Assembly (NCBI RefSeq): GCF_038002345.1 | Contig: NZ_JBBOCJ010000001.1 | Span: 5,642,001-5,706,000 of the forward strand | Origin: Paenibacillus sp. FSL M7-0420 | GTDB lineage: Bacteria > Bacillota > Bacilli > Paenibacillales > Paenibacillaceae | DNA: 64,000 bases | Direction: 5' to 3' | Shown here: positions 27,989 through 36,824 of the stretch, in pieces | Layout of the letters: each line of letters opens with the position of its first letter | How positions within the stretch are numbered: position 1 is the stretch's first letter | Notes under the pieces: model-generated | Seen by the model: only the letters and a program-made list of their open reading frames with translations | What the model was told of the DNA's origin: nothing | The model's database searches: none | Made by a program: the position numbers and the translations under genes

Positions 27989-28111
27989 TGTCTTTGTCTT
28001 TGTCTTTGTCTTTGTCTTTGTCTTTGTCTTTGTCTTTGTCTTTGTCTTTGCCTTTGACCTTCGTCATTTGTCATTCGTCATTCGTCATTCGTCATTTGTC
28101 ATTTGTCATTC
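27984..28111. repeat. Simple-sequence repeats: hexamer then heptamer
   Basis: GTCTTT is repeated 11 times at 27984-28050, followed after 12 bases by seven copies of GTCATTY at 28063-28111. Such tracts are prone to slippage and are rare in Bacillales intergenic DNA. Confidence 0.95.
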
Positions 28112-28163
28112 ATCTTCGTCATTCATTCTTTCCTGCGTCATTCGCCATTATCTTACGGACAAC

Positions 28164-29351
28164 CTACCGCCCTGCCGTCTCAAAAGAAAACCGCGCTGTC
28201 CAGGTAGCACCTGCATCCTTAGTCACGTAGAGGGTGGAGCTGTTCAAATCCTTGACCGCCAGCCAGCCCTGGTTGGCATCGGTGAACGAGATCGTTCCTT
28301 CGAAGCCGGGAACGGTCTGCTGATTCTTCCAGCTCTGTCCGTTGTTCTTGGTGAGCCCGATGCCCACTTGCTCCGCTGCCGGCTGGTACCCTGCCAGGAA
28401 GGCAGTCTTTGAGCCGATCAGCACCATATTGCCTGGGGTGCCCGAAGCGGGGCCCTTCTTCGCTACGGCTGCGCCGCTGCCCGGAGCCGGACCGCCGCCT
28501 GCGGTCTCCTGGGCAATCACCCGGGTCCAGCTGCCGCCGGAGTTAGAGCTGCCGTAGAGGGAATAAGAGGTCTGCGACATGCCGACGCCGCCATACAGCA
28601 GCGCATACACCTGACTGCCCTTAGCGTAGATCCGTCCGTAATTCGCCTCAGGGGTGGAGGCGCTAAGTACCTGCTTCCAGGATGCTCCGCCGTTAGTTGT
28701 CTTCATTACCCGATAGCCGCTCCCGGGAACAACTACCACAGCCCAGCCGTTATTCCTGCTGGTGAATTCCGCTCCGCGTGTGTTGGCAGGCGTCTTGATC
28801 AGACTCCAGTTCTCCCCGCCATCCTTCGTATAATATGTAGATGCGCGGTTGTAGCCGAAGCCCTGGTTGCTGTCCAGGAACTCTATCCGTTCAAAGGTTA
28901 CTGCCTGGTTCGACAGCCTTGTCCAGGTAGAGCCGCCGTCTGCCGTTCTTAACAGATATTTAGCCTGTCCGTCCTTAACCGCGGCTAGTGCCCAGCCATG
29001 GACATTATCCGGGAAATCAATCTGCTGGAAGCTCCATTGCCCCTCATAAATCTTCTGGAAATGGCAGCCGCCGTCCGAGGTTCCAATCAGGAAGCCGTTC
29101 CCGGCTGCGCGCCCGGTATTCGCGTTCAGAAACTCCACATCCGAGAAGGTAAGCGGAATGCTGTCAGCTCCGCTATGTGCCTTTTGCAAATCCTGAAGCA
29201 GTCCGTGATCTCCAGTCCCGCAGGCCGGTGCCGGTGCCGAAGCTGCCGCCGCCTGAACCGGGGAAGCCGCCGTCCCCCAGCCTGACAGGGTAACTAGACC
29301 TGCGGTAAGAAGAGTTACGGTTATCTGCTGTAATCTGGTCGTTCTATTCAT
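28164..29351 (-). CDS. Secreted Ycf48-like beta-propeller protein
   Basis: 395 residues from MNRTTRLQQ, with AGGAGG eight bases upstream. A signal peptide (about 1-35) is followed by repeated BNR/sialidase-type blades, each with a T(K/S)DGGxxW turn: TSDGGCHF, RTADGGSTW, TKDGGENW, KTTNGGASW, SSNSGGSWT, TKNNGQSW and TKDAGATW. This is the seven-bladed fold of Ycf48/Hcf136. In non-photosynthetic bacteria such exported propellers have unknown ligands. A Gly/Ala/Pro-rich linker lies near residue 290. Monocistronic. Confidence 0.85.
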   Translation of the reverse strand: MNRTTRLQQITVTLLTAGLVTLSGWGTAASPVQAAAASAPAPACGTGDHGLLQDLQKAHSGADSIPLTFSDVEFLNANTGRAAGNGFLIGTSDGGCHFQKIYEGQWSFQQIDFPDNVHGWALAAVKDGQAKYLLRTADGGSTWTRLSNQAVTFERIEFLDSNQGFGYNRASTYYTKDGGENWSLIKTPANTRGAEFTSRNNGWAVVVVPGSGYRVMKTTNGGASWKQVLSASTPEANYGRIYAKGSQVYALLYGGVGMSQTSYSLYGSSNSGGSWTRVIAQETAGGGPAPGSGAAVAKKGPASGTPGNMVLIGSKTAFLAGYQPAAEQVGIGLTKNNGQSWKNQQTVPGFEGTISFTDANQGWLAVKDLNSSTLYVTKDAGATWTARFSFETAGR

Positions 29352-29485
29352 CGGTAACACCTCCTACATATATATACCCTCTCCACAGAATGCCACTCCG
29401 AAGGCACATGAGTATTGTAACCAGAGCTTCTGCTTCACATGATATAAAAAGACCGCATTCCGTCACTAAAGTAACAGAATGCAGC

Positions 29486-29887
29486 CTATTCATTTGTCTC
29501 TTCTTTGCTCATTTCAGTTTTAAAGGATTCGACACGTTCATCTGCCCAATTGTATACCTTATCTTTATCACGAGGACCTATAGCAATAATCTCCATACGA
29601 ATTATTCCATTAGACTGCAGAACCGGTCTGTAAACAATCCGCAACGCCATTGCTTTGGGTTTTATTTTTGTAAAACCCAACAGCTTTCCAATAAGAGGTT
29701 CGCCATAACCATCAGGTTTGATCAGCGGCCCTCTCAGTGCCTGCTTATAGATTAAGGCCAATATGGTGGTGATCTCTTTTCGGTAGCTCTTTAAATCATT
29801 AAGCGCACCTGATCCTAAAACGACTTCAACATTAGTATCGGCAAGTAGCTGCTGTAATTTATTCTCTATTTCGGATGGCTGCATCAA
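29486..29887 (-). CDS. RelE/ParE-like toxin of a type II toxin-antitoxin pair
   Basis: 133 residues with the alpha-alpha-beta core of RelE-type toxins: the LKSYRKEITTIL helix, LRIVYRPV, IRMEIIAIGPRDKDKVYNWADERV. The last block resembles the C-terminal strand and helix of mRNA interferases. Its start immediately follows the stop of the upstream antitoxin-like gene with no gap, so the two are coupled. Activity is inferred from fold and context. Confidence 0.72.
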   Translation of the reverse strand: MMQPSEIENKLQQLLADTNVEVVLGSGALNDLKSYRKEITTILALIYKQALRGPLIKPDGYGEPLIGKLLGFTKIKPKAMALRIVYRPVLQSNGIIRMEIIAIGPRDKDKVYNWADERVESFKTEMSKEETNE

Positions 29888-30310
29888 CTATATCTCCAAT
29901 TCATCCGCCATATCTTGAATTTCCTGAAGATTTATATCCGTTACACCGATCTCATCTAAAGCGTGTGCCAAAGAGACGTTAGGTTCGAAGGTTTCCAGCC
30001 GCTGTAAGGCTGTAGCTTCTACTGCCTTATCCATGGCCTCGTAATACTTATCACGCAGTTGAAGTAATTCAGTCAGAAATTCCACGTTAATTATCGCACC
30101 CATGGAGTCCCTCTGACGGCCACTCTTCACTAAGAAGATTTCTTCACTTTTTTGATCATTAAAGGTTTCGAGTATTTCTGACAGCTTATTTTTACGAGTC
30201 AATTCTGTAATCGAGAGTACATTATTTTTGGCAAAGTTTATCATTGAGGCTGTGATGTTCTTAGGATCACTTGTCATTGAATGCACCGCCTTGTGACGAA
30301 TGGTATTCAT
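29888..30310 (-). CDS. Antitoxin-like protein paired with the RelE-like toxin
   Basis: 140 residues. The middle (SITELTRKNKLSEILETFNDQKSEEIFLVKSGRQRDSMGAI pattern, from about 33) resembles Phd/YefM DNA-binding antitoxins, followed by helices that would wrap the toxin. GGGGAGG lies 12 bases before the ATG at 30310; an ATG at 30277 is a possible alternative. It precedes the toxin gene directly, the usual order in type II systems. Confidence 0.68.
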   Translation of the reverse strand: MNTIRHKAVHSMTSDPKNITASMINFAKNNVLSITELTRKNKLSEILETFNDQKSEEIFLVKSGRQRDSMGAIINVEFLTELLQLRDKYYEAMDKAVEATALQRLETFEPNVSLAHALDEIGVTDINLQEIQDMADELEI

Positions 30311-30648
30311 ATGGGCTATCGACCTCCCCTTCTACTTTTAACTTGATATGCTAAGATTATTCTTACACGCACTTAGTTGTGTCGAAGTATACACATATAA
30401 TAACACATTTATTATTCATCCTAAACATTCTTGGCCAGCCTGCATAATCCAATTTGAATCCATGACTATCACTCATAGCGCTTCCACCTCTTCAGACAGC
30501 GCTATTAACAATATACCTCCATCAGCCGAATGTATATAAGAAATGGTACAAAACTGTAACCAATTTTGCTGTTAAAATCTCCTATCCGTGTTTAATAATA
30601 AGTACAGAGCTTTACAAGCATACTGCATTCGAGGAGGAAGTGAACGGT
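30311..30648. other. Divergent upstream region of the toxin-antitoxin pair and Sm-like gene
   Basis: About 340 AT-rich bases with an inverted GCGCT...AGCGC element at about 30478-30506 and no coding frame of note. It must contain the promoters of both flanking transcription units. Confidence 0.45.
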
Positions 30649-30828
30649 ATGATTAAACAGGATATTCAGCATGCACTTCTCTCCAATCTATGCCAGCGCG
30701 TGCATTTGATCAGCGGAGAAACGTACACCGGAGTATGCCAAATCGATCATTCCGCAGATGCACTGCATATTGAAACGAATAAAGGGACCTTCACCGTCCC
30801 CTATTGGACCATCAAGCGATTCATCTAA
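30649..30828 (+). CDS. Small Sm-like protein
   Basis: 59 residues from MIKQDIQHAL, with AGGAGG 11 bases upstream (an in-frame GTG at 30640 overlaps that site). The pattern VHLISGETYTGVCQIDHSADALHIET...FTVPYWTIKRF is the strand order of an Sm/Hfq-type barrel: a short helix, then five strands ending in a hydrophobic-Lys-Arg tail. It is not Hfq itself. Its RNA-binding nature is a fold-based guess. Followed by a terminator after 18 bases. Confidence 0.6.
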   Translation: MIKQDIQHALLSNLCQRVHLISGETYTGVCQIDHSADALHIETNKGTFTVPYWTIKRFI

Positions 30829-30846
30829 TCACATAACGACAACCAA

Positions 30847-30891
30847 AAAGACCTCACGGCCACATCCGCAGATGTGAATCATGAGGTCTTT
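30847..30891. terminator. Bidirectional terminator
   Basis: AAAGACCTCA pairs with TGAGGTCTTT, with an inner CACATC-CGCA-GATGTG stem. A-rich and T-rich flanks serve both the plus-strand Sm-like gene and the minus-strand isomerase gene. Confidence 0.88.
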
Positions 30892-30900
30892 CTTGTATAC

Positions 30901-31797
30901 TCATACAACCGGATTTGGTATCATACTGCCGCCCCGGCAATGCTTCAGGTAATTCAGCGCATGAACCTGGCCTGTCATCTCCAGCTCGTCCCGGTAGACC
31001 GGATCATGCCAGCCTTCAATATCAATCGTGCCCTGATAGCCGCCCTGCCGGAGAATGGTGATAATATCCGTCCAGTTCGTATCCCCGAAGCCCGGCGTCC
31101 GGTCCCACACATAAGGCTTCGGACCATGAATTCCGTACTCCTTGACTATGTCCCAGGCAATCGTCGCATCCTTGCCATGGACATGGAAGATCTTATCCAC
31201 CCATTTGCGCAGCTGCGGGATCGGATCAATCAGCGCGGTGTGCTGGTGGGCAGGCTCCCATTCCAGCCCGAGATTGTCTGCTGTAACGGCGTTGAACATT
31301 TTCTCCCAAGCCGTAGGGTTATGGGCGATATTCCAGTCACCCTTCTGCCAGCTCCCGCCCATCGCACAGTTCTCAAAGGCAATCCGCAGACCCTTATCTG
31401 CCGCCCGCTTCGACAATTCGCCGAACACTTCAGCGAATCTCGGAAGCGATTCGTCAATCGACGAGCCGGGCAGCCGTCCGGTGAAGCCGCCAATAATATC
31501 CGTCCCGAACAAGTGAGCGTACTCAATCAGCTGCTCCCAGCCCGCCAAGGTCGCCTCCGTCTCGGCCTCCGGCCCGCCGCCAAGCGGATTACCATAGATC
31601 CCGACAGATGAGATCACGAAGTGATGTTCAGCAGCCAGCTCCCGAATCCGTGCCGCCGTCTCCACCAGATCGGTATCGCCAACCGTCTGCCAGAAATTCA
31701 GTTGAAAGGATTCGAAGCCATGCTCCACAATCTGCGGAATGACCTGGACGGCTTCGCCGCCGCGTACAAGCGTTCCTATTCTTAGTGAATCTTGCAT
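30901..31797 (-). CDS. Sugar phosphate isomerase/epimerase family (AP-endonuclease-2 fold)
   Basis: 298 residues, a TIM barrel of the xylose-isomerase-like family. Metal-binding residues are suggested in IAFENCAMGG, GLEWEPAHQH, IFHVHGKD and IDIEGWHDP. Members isomerise or epimerise sugars or inositols; the substrate here is unknown. It is the last gene downstream of the binding protein and LacI regulator in the beta-glucan-type locus, 43 bases after the regulator, so it may act on a related sugar. Confidence 0.85.
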   Translation of the reverse strand: MQDSLRIGTLVRGGEAVQVIPQIVEHGFESFQLNFWQTVGDTDLVETAARIRELAAEHHFVISSVGIYGNPLGGGPEAETEATLAGWEQLIEYAHLFGTDIIGGFTGRLPGSSIDESLPRFAEVFGELSKRAADKGLRIAFENCAMGGSWQKGDWNIAHNPTAWEKMFNAVTADNLGLEWEPAHQHTALIDPIPQLRKWVDKIFHVHGKDATIAWDIVKEYGIHGPKPYVWDRTPGFGDTNWTDIITILRQGGYQGTIDIEGWHDPVYRDELEMTGQVHALNYLKHCRGGSMIPNPVV

Positions 31798-31840
31798 GAT
31801 TTTGTCATCTCCAGTTAGTTTTATAGTCAGCGCCCTGCTG

Positions 31841-32863
31841 TTACCGGCCCTTAATCATCTTGCAAGAGCCACGCTTGAGCAATACCGCATCATAGACAAT
31901 ATGCTGATGGGGGGAATGTTTGGTAATCAGGTCGAACAGCACGCCCACACTGGACAGTGCCATTTCGGTGCCCGGCTGGCTGATCGTATCCAGCGCAGGA
32001 TGATAGTATTCGGCCATCTCAATACCGTCGAAGCCGATGATCGAAATATCATCGGGGATAGATAAGCCTGCGGTAAGCACAGCTTTGGCCGCACCGATCG
32101 CAATCGTATCGGAGGCCGCAAAGATAGCAGTTACGGTTCTGTCGCGGTTCAGCAGTCTGCGTGCAGCGTTGAAGCCCGAGCTTGGACTGTATTCACAATC
32201 CTCTACGAATCCCGAATGATAAGGTATGTTATGTTCTTCCAGCGCCATCCTGTAGCCAAGAAGGCGGCGGCTGCCTGTGGTGTCTTCCAGTAAAGGGGAT
32301 TTGGCGAGAAAGCCGATGTTTCGATGTCCAAGCGAAAGTAAATATGAGGTTGCCTTATAGGCTTCCTTGGATTCATCGATCGTTACGCTTGAGAAGATGG
32401 ACGGGTCCACTTCCTGTGAGGTAGTGATGGTCGTGAGTACGAATGGAACCGTTAACTGCTTGAATTTCTCTTCGGAGTGATTATAGGTACCGCCCATGAA
32501 AATGATTCCGCTAAGATTCTTCTCCTTCACCAGCTGAATAGCAGCGTTGATCTCATCGGTGCCGTCCTCTACCTGATGGATGAGAAACGGATAGCCGCGC
32601 AGATTGACCTGACGTTCAATCTCCTTAATCATAATGGAGAAGAACGGGTTAGTAATCCCTTTAACCATAAGTGCAATATTTTTGGATTGGGTTGTTTTCA
32701 GATTTCGGGCATTGGAATTGGGAATATAGTTATATTCCTTGACGACACTCAGAACCTTCTCCCGGGTGGCATCGCTCACCAGCCCCTTATTATTAATGAC
32801 TCTGGATACTGTTGAGATGCCGACACCGGATATCCTCGCGATATCCTTAATGTTTACGTCCAC
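31841..32863 (-). CDS. LacI-family transcriptional regulator
   Basis: 340 residues. The N-terminal HTH is NIKDIARISGVGISTVSRVINN and the hinge helix NARNLKT follows; the C-terminal domain is a ribose-binding-type sensor. It most likely binds the two identical TGGAAACGTTTCTA operators at 36501 and 36701, which fit LacI-family half-site spacing. It is co-transcribed with the transporter genes, giving feedback on the importer and on the divergent phosphorylase and GH3 genes. Confidence 0.92.
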   Translation of the reverse strand: MDVNIKDIARISGVGISTVSRVINNKGLVSDATREKVLSVVKEYNYIPNSNARNLKTTQSKNIALMVKGITNPFFSIMIKEIERQVNLRGYPFLIHQVEDGTDEINAAIQLVKEKNLSGIIFMGGTYNHSEEKFKQLTVPFVLTTITTSQEVDPSIFSSVTIDESKEAYKATSYLLSLGHRNIGFLAKSPLLEDTTGSRRLLGYRMALEEHNIPYHSGFVEDCEYSPSSGFNAARRLLNRDRTVTAIFAASDTIAIGAAKAVLTAGLSIPDDISIIGFDGIEMAEYYHPALDTISQPGTEMALSSVGVLFDLITKHSPHQHIVYDAVLLKRGSCKMIKGR

Positions 32864-32886
32864 TCTACTCCCCCATTTATAGGTAA

Positions 32887-32909
32887 GGGAGCTATAAGAT
32901 ATAGCTCCC
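32887..32909 (-). other. Intercistronic hairpin after the binding-protein gene
   Basis: GGGAGCTATA-AGA-TATAGCTCCC, a 10-bp stem without a T run. In this position it likely protects the binding-protein mRNA end or limits read-through into the regulator gene. Confidence 0.7.
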
Positions 32910-32928
32910 CTGTAACCTATACATTCTT

Positions 32929-34500
32929 TTAGTTAACAGGTGTAAATTCTGCCAATTGTTTCTCTACTTCGGCAATGACCTTGTCAACTCCTGCTTTTTT
33001 CAGCTGATCGCGGTATTCTGCTACAGCCGTTTTTGGATCTTTATTTGTTTTACCCAGCATGAGCTGAATACCAAGCTGTGCATTCACGTTCGAGATCGAA
33101 GCAATTTCGGTAGTTACATTAGCCGGGTCGAAGCTGAAGCCGTTGTACGGATCATCGATCGCTTCTTTATCCCATGCAGCGAACAGGTCTTTACGGACCG
33201 GGTTCTCAGTATCACTAGGAATCACGAACTTGTCGTTTCTGAGCGACCAAGCTGAGAAGCCGCCGCCGTCTGTTTTTTCATTGAAGCCTTCCGGCTGTTT
33301 CTTCACGCCGTCTTCAATAACATAGTGCTTGCCTTCGATACCGTACTGCATCAGATCGTAGTAGCTCTTATCAGTCATGAACTTCTCAATGACCATCAGG
33401 GAGCGCTCTGGATTATTGGAATTTGCGCTGATAACAGTTGAGTTGTCTACACCCATCTTACGTTTGATTTTTTTGTTGGCTTCAGCAAAAGTATAGAAAG
33501 CTGTAGGAGCATCAGGCAGCGCCTTGATATCTCCGCCATACTGGCCGATCCAGTCTTGTGCATGAGTCAGATAACCCGCAGAGTTCGCGGCTCTGAAGTT
33601 GTCTTTGCTGCCGAGGGAAGCGGACAGAACGTCTTTGCCCCAGTAACCCTTGTCGCCCCACTCACGCATTTTCACAGCCCAATCCTCGAATTCCTGGGTG
33701 AAGGCCGGATGGAATACAGTCTTGTAATCCTCTGGGCTCTTAGTAACCAGGTTCAATTCATTAAGCGAGATCCCAGGTGCGTTCAGCCACATGCCTGTAG
33801 TATCTACGAGCATTCTGTACATGTTCTGTGCATCCTCAGCCTTACCGTTAATTGGCGGGAAGGATTCCTTGGCCACTACATTATCCATGTATTTAACCAT
33901 ATCATCGATTGTCTTAATTTCAGTCATACCGTATTTCTTCAGCAGATCGGTACGATAAGCATAACCGGCAGGCGTATATTCGCTGAACAGACTCGGTACG
34001 CCGTAGATTTTGCCATCCACCTTGGTGTTCTGCCAGGAGGATTCTGGAATCTCCGCTTTCAGCTTAGGCGCTACCTTGTCCAGCATGTCGGTAATGTCAG
34101 TCAGCGCGCCTTCAGTAGCCAGGGTGTAGTAGGACACAGGAGCACCCGGAGAAGCATGCGACAGATCGAACGATTCGCCGGAAGCGAACAGCAGCGGATA
34201 CTTGGTCGCTACGTCTCCCCAGTCAATATATTTGATTTCAAGCGTAGTATTCAGATCGGCCTTAAGCTTCTTGTTAATCTCAGCCAGAATGTCTTTATTG
34301 GTAACTCCCTCACTGCCCCACAGGTAGTACGTCAGCTTCGCTTCCTTAGAAGTGTCTACGCCTCCGGAATTAGTGGAAGAGGATGGAGTATTCGACGAAC
34401 CCGTATTTCCATTTGCATTATTGCTTGACGAACAAGCGGATAGCACTCCAGTAAGCATGAGGACAGCAGCTAGAGAAGAAGCAATCTTTTTACCTTTCAT
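32929..34500 (-). CDS. Extracellular sugar-binding lipoprotein
   Basis: 523 residues. A lipobox LSAC near residue 23 is followed by a Ser/Asn-rich linker and a large family-1 binding fold of the LplA/YtcQ size class (KLTYYLWGSEGVTNKDIL at the mature start). It serves the two permeases encoded immediately upstream. The ligand is inferred as sophoro-oligosaccharide because the divergent genes encode a 1,2-beta-oligoglucan phosphorylase and GH3 beta-glucosidase. Confidence 0.9.
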   Translation of the reverse strand: MKGKKIASSLAAVLMLTGVLSACSSSNNANGNTGSSNTPSSSTNSGGVDTSKEAKLTYYLWGSEGVTNKDILAEINKKLKADLNTTLEIKYIDWGDVATKYPLLFASGESFDLSHASPGAPVSYYTLATEGALTDITDMLDKVAPKLKAEIPESSWQNTKVDGKIYGVPSLFSEYTPAGYAYRTDLLKKYGMTEIKTIDDMVKYMDNVVAKESFPPINGKAEDAQNMYRMLVDTTGMWLNAPGISLNELNLVTKSPEDYKTVFHPAFTQEFEDWAVKMREWGDKGYWGKDVLSASLGSKDNFRAANSAGYLTHAQDWIGQYGGDIKALPDAPTAFYTFAEANKKIKRKMGVDNSTVISANSNNPERSLMVIEKFMTDKSYYDLMQYGIEGKHYVIEDGVKKQPEGFNEKTDGGGFSAWSLRNDKFVIPSDTENPVRKDLFAAWDKEAIDDPYNGFSFDPANVTTEIASISNVNAQLGIQLMLGKTNKDPKTAVAEYRDQLKKAGVDKVIAEVEKQLAEFTPVN

Positions 34501-34577
34501 TCGGTAAGCCTCCCTTTTCTTTTCTATATTATGGATTTTGCATCTATAACAAACACCCTACAATAAGCAGGCGTCCA

Positions 34578-35474
34578 TTAACCCTTGACAGCACCGATGG
34601 TAAGACCGGTTACGAAGTAACGCTGAATGAATGGATACAGGAGAATGATCGGGCCTGTGGCCAGCACAGCTGTAGCCATTTTGATCGATTGGGTCGGCAG
34701 ATCAGCTGTATTAATGACCGCCCCCGAGTTGATGAGACTGCCCATATTCGCCTGGTTGATCATGCGCTGCAGGAAGTACTGGAGCGGGAACTTGCTCTGA
34801 GTGTCCATGTACAGCATTCCGTTGTACCACTCATTCCAGAAGCCCAGTGCCGAGAACAGTCCGATCGTTGCCAGTGACGGAACCGCCAGCGGCATGAAGA
34901 TCCGCCAGTAGATGCGGAAATCGCCTGCGCCGTCAATTGTCGCTGATTCATACAGGGAATCCGGGATCGCCTTCATGAAGTTACGCATCAGGAAGATCGA
35001 CCACGCTCCTACCACCGCTGGCAGGATCATCGCGAACAGGTTGTCCTTGAGGTGCAGATGCTTAACCATCAGGATGTAAGTCGGAATCAATCCTCCGCTG
35101 AACAAGGTGGTGAAATAGATCAGGAAGGAGAAGAAGTTACGGTATTTGAAATCCTTGCGGTTCAGGACAAATCCGGCCATGGACATCATGAACAGCCCGA
35201 GCACCGTACCGACAACTGTGATAAAGATCGTTACCTGATAAGCATCCACCAGCTTGGAGGAGTTACTGAGCAACAATTCATAGGCCTTGAAAGACACCTC
35301 ATTCGGTATCAGCTTGTACCCCTCGCGGATAATCTCCTGCTCATTCATGAAGGAGGAGGAGATCATCAGCGCAAAAGGAAACACACAGAACAGGGCAAAT
35401 ACGGAGATGCAAATGTAGCTGATCACCTTAATGAAAATGCTCCCTGAATCCTGTTTAATAGTATTACTTGCCAT
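34578..35474 (-). CDS. Sugar ABC transporter permease, LplC/YtcP type
   Basis: 298 residues with six membrane segments; the EAA loop reads ATIDGAGDFRIYWRIFMPLAVPSLA. Together with the LplB-type permease encoded 27 bases upstream it forms the channel of the importer. The ATPase is not encoded here. Confidence 0.93.
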   Translation of the reverse strand: MASNTIKQDSGSIFIKVISYICISVFALFCVFPFALMISSSFMNEQEIIREGYKLIPNEVSFKAYELLLSNSSKLVDAYQVTIFITVVGTVLGLFMMSMAGFVLNRKDFKYRNFFSFLIYFTTLFSGGLIPTYILMVKHLHLKDNLFAMILPAVVGAWSIFLMRNFMKAIPDSLYESATIDGAGDFRIYWRIFMPLAVPSLATIGLFSALGFWNEWYNGMLYMDTQSKFPLQYFLQRMINQANMGSLINSGAVINTADLPTQSIKMATAVLATGPIILLYPFIQRYFVTGLTIGAVKG

Positions 35475-35501
35475 ATTAACACCCCTGTTTCTTATCTTGT
35501 C

Positions 35502-36461
35502 TTAGAACAACGCACTATCCGGTTCAACCTTGCGCACAATAAAGTTAACGACAAGCACCAGAACCAGACCGAATAAGGATTGGTAGAAGCCTACAGCAGC
35601 ACCCATGGAGAAGTTAAATTGTCCCACGAGCGACCGGAAGACATACGTATCTATAATATCCGTCTGCGGATACAGCACGGAGTTTGTTCCAATCAGATTG
35701 TAGAAGAGATCGAAGGAGCCTTTGAGAATTCCGCCCATACCGAACAGGAGGAGCAGAATGAAGGTTGGCTTCAGAATCGGCAGAGTCATATAACGGATAC
35801 GCTGCCAGGTAGTGGCGCCGTCCATATAGGCTGCTTCATAGAGATCATGGTTAATCCCCGTAATGGCTGCCAGATAGACAATCATACCGTAACCGGTACT
35901 TGCCCAAATTTTGAACGCTACAATGATGTATTTCCAGATTCCAGCGTCGGAGTAGAACTCAATCTTGTCTAGGCCCGTACTGGTAAGCATCGTATTGATA
36001 AACCCGGAGTTGAAATTGAACAGGTTATACGCGAATACGCCGACGATAACCATCGAGATGAAATTCGGAAGCAGAATAACCGACTGGGAGATCTTCTTGA
36101 ACCACTTGCCCGCAATCTCCGACAGCATGATGGCAAATACAATCTGGATGATGTTACCCAGTGCAAGGAACACCAGATTGTAGAGCAAAGTATTCTTGGT
36201 GATATTCCAGAGGTCTCCGTTCTGAATCAGGAACTCAAAATTCTTGAGTCCGATAAAGTCACTGCCAAAGATCCCTTTGTTGAGCTTGTAATCTACGAAT
36301 GCAACGTACGCGCCAGGCATTACCGCATAATGAAACACAGCAAAATACACAATGACAGGCAGCAGCATGAGATACAACACTTTGTTCTTCAATAATTCCC
36401 GGACAACATTTCCGCCCGATTGTACAAATCTTGCCAATGAACCCACCTCCAAATTAAACAT
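35502..36461 (-). CDS. Sugar ABC transporter permease, LplB/YteP type
   Basis: 319 residues, six membrane segments; the EAA loop is AAYMDGATTWQRIRYMTLPILKPTF. First gene of the minus-strand transporter operon, directly downstream of a sigma-A promoter and a LacI-type operator. Confidence 0.93.
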   Translation of the reverse strand: MFNLEVGSLARFVQSGGNVVRELLKNKVLYLMLLPVIVYFAVFHYAVMPGAYVAFVDYKLNKGIFGSDFIGLKNFEFLIQNGDLWNITKNTLLYNLVFLALGNIIQIVFAIMLSEIAGKWFKKISQSVILLPNFISMVIVGVFAYNLFNFNSGFINTMLTSTGLDKIEFYSDAGIWKYIIVAFKIWASTGYGMIVYLAAITGINHDLYEAAYMDGATTWQRIRYMTLPILKPTFILLLLFGMGGILKGSFDLFYNLIGTNSVLYPQTDIIDTYVFRSLVGQFNFSMGAAVGFYQSLFGLVLVLVVNFIVRKVEPDSALF

Positions 36462-36500
36462 TGCATTCTACTGCAACTAACTTAACCCTTTTCGACCATA

Positions 36501-36514
36501 TAGAAACGTTTCCA
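36501..36514 (-). promoter_or_regulatory. LacI-type operator, transporter side
   Basis: TAGAAACGTTTCCA on the plus strand, the exact reverse complement of the site at 36701. It lies about 20-35 bases downstream of the predicted transporter-operon start point. It also resembles a cre box, so CcpA may use it. Confidence 0.8.
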
Positions 36515-36542
36515 TTATTTCTTTGTGTTTCCCCTTGCTCAG

Positions 36543-36572
36543 AGCATACTCCTTCCTTGTATACGCTGTCAA
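36543..36572 (-). promoter_or_regulatory. Promoter of the transporter operon
   Basis: Minus strand TTGACA (36572-36567), 18-base spacer, TATGCT (36548-36543). Confidence 0.7.
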
Positions 36573-36655
36573 ACATTTTTTATTTTCAAATAACAAGTAA
36601 TAAATTTACATTTAACTGAGCATAATATATAAAAAGCCGGTTTTTTTATAGATAA

Positions 36656-36684
36656 TTGACTTTTTTCCGTCAAAAGTCTACACT
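36656..36684 (+). promoter_or_regulatory. Promoter of the phosphorylase-GH3 operon
   Basis: TTGACT (36656-36661), 17-base spacer, TACACT (36679-36684). Confidence 0.65.
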
Positions 36685-36700
36685 CGAAATGTATCGCCTA

Positions 36701-36714
36701 TGGAAACGTTTCTA
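36701..36714 (+). promoter_or_regulatory. LacI-type operator, phosphorylase side
   Basis: TGGAAACGTTTCTA, starting about 10 bases beyond the predicted transcription start. Mirror image of the site at 36501, so both divergent operons appear to be controlled by the same regulator. Confidence 0.8.
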
Positions 36715-36824
36715 TTTATTCTTTACATGGACATGTCAGCCCTTTTTTGTGACATCTGATGATGAATTCCCCCGTTCTGATCGATTTCATGTCCTAAAAC
36801 AAGCACTGGAAAGCGAGGCTCGAT

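Noticed and set aside
27510..28074. Long repetitive frames on both strands over the 27.6-kb array
   Set aside because: They arise from the 51-base period and the hexamer tract; neither frame has an initiation signal.
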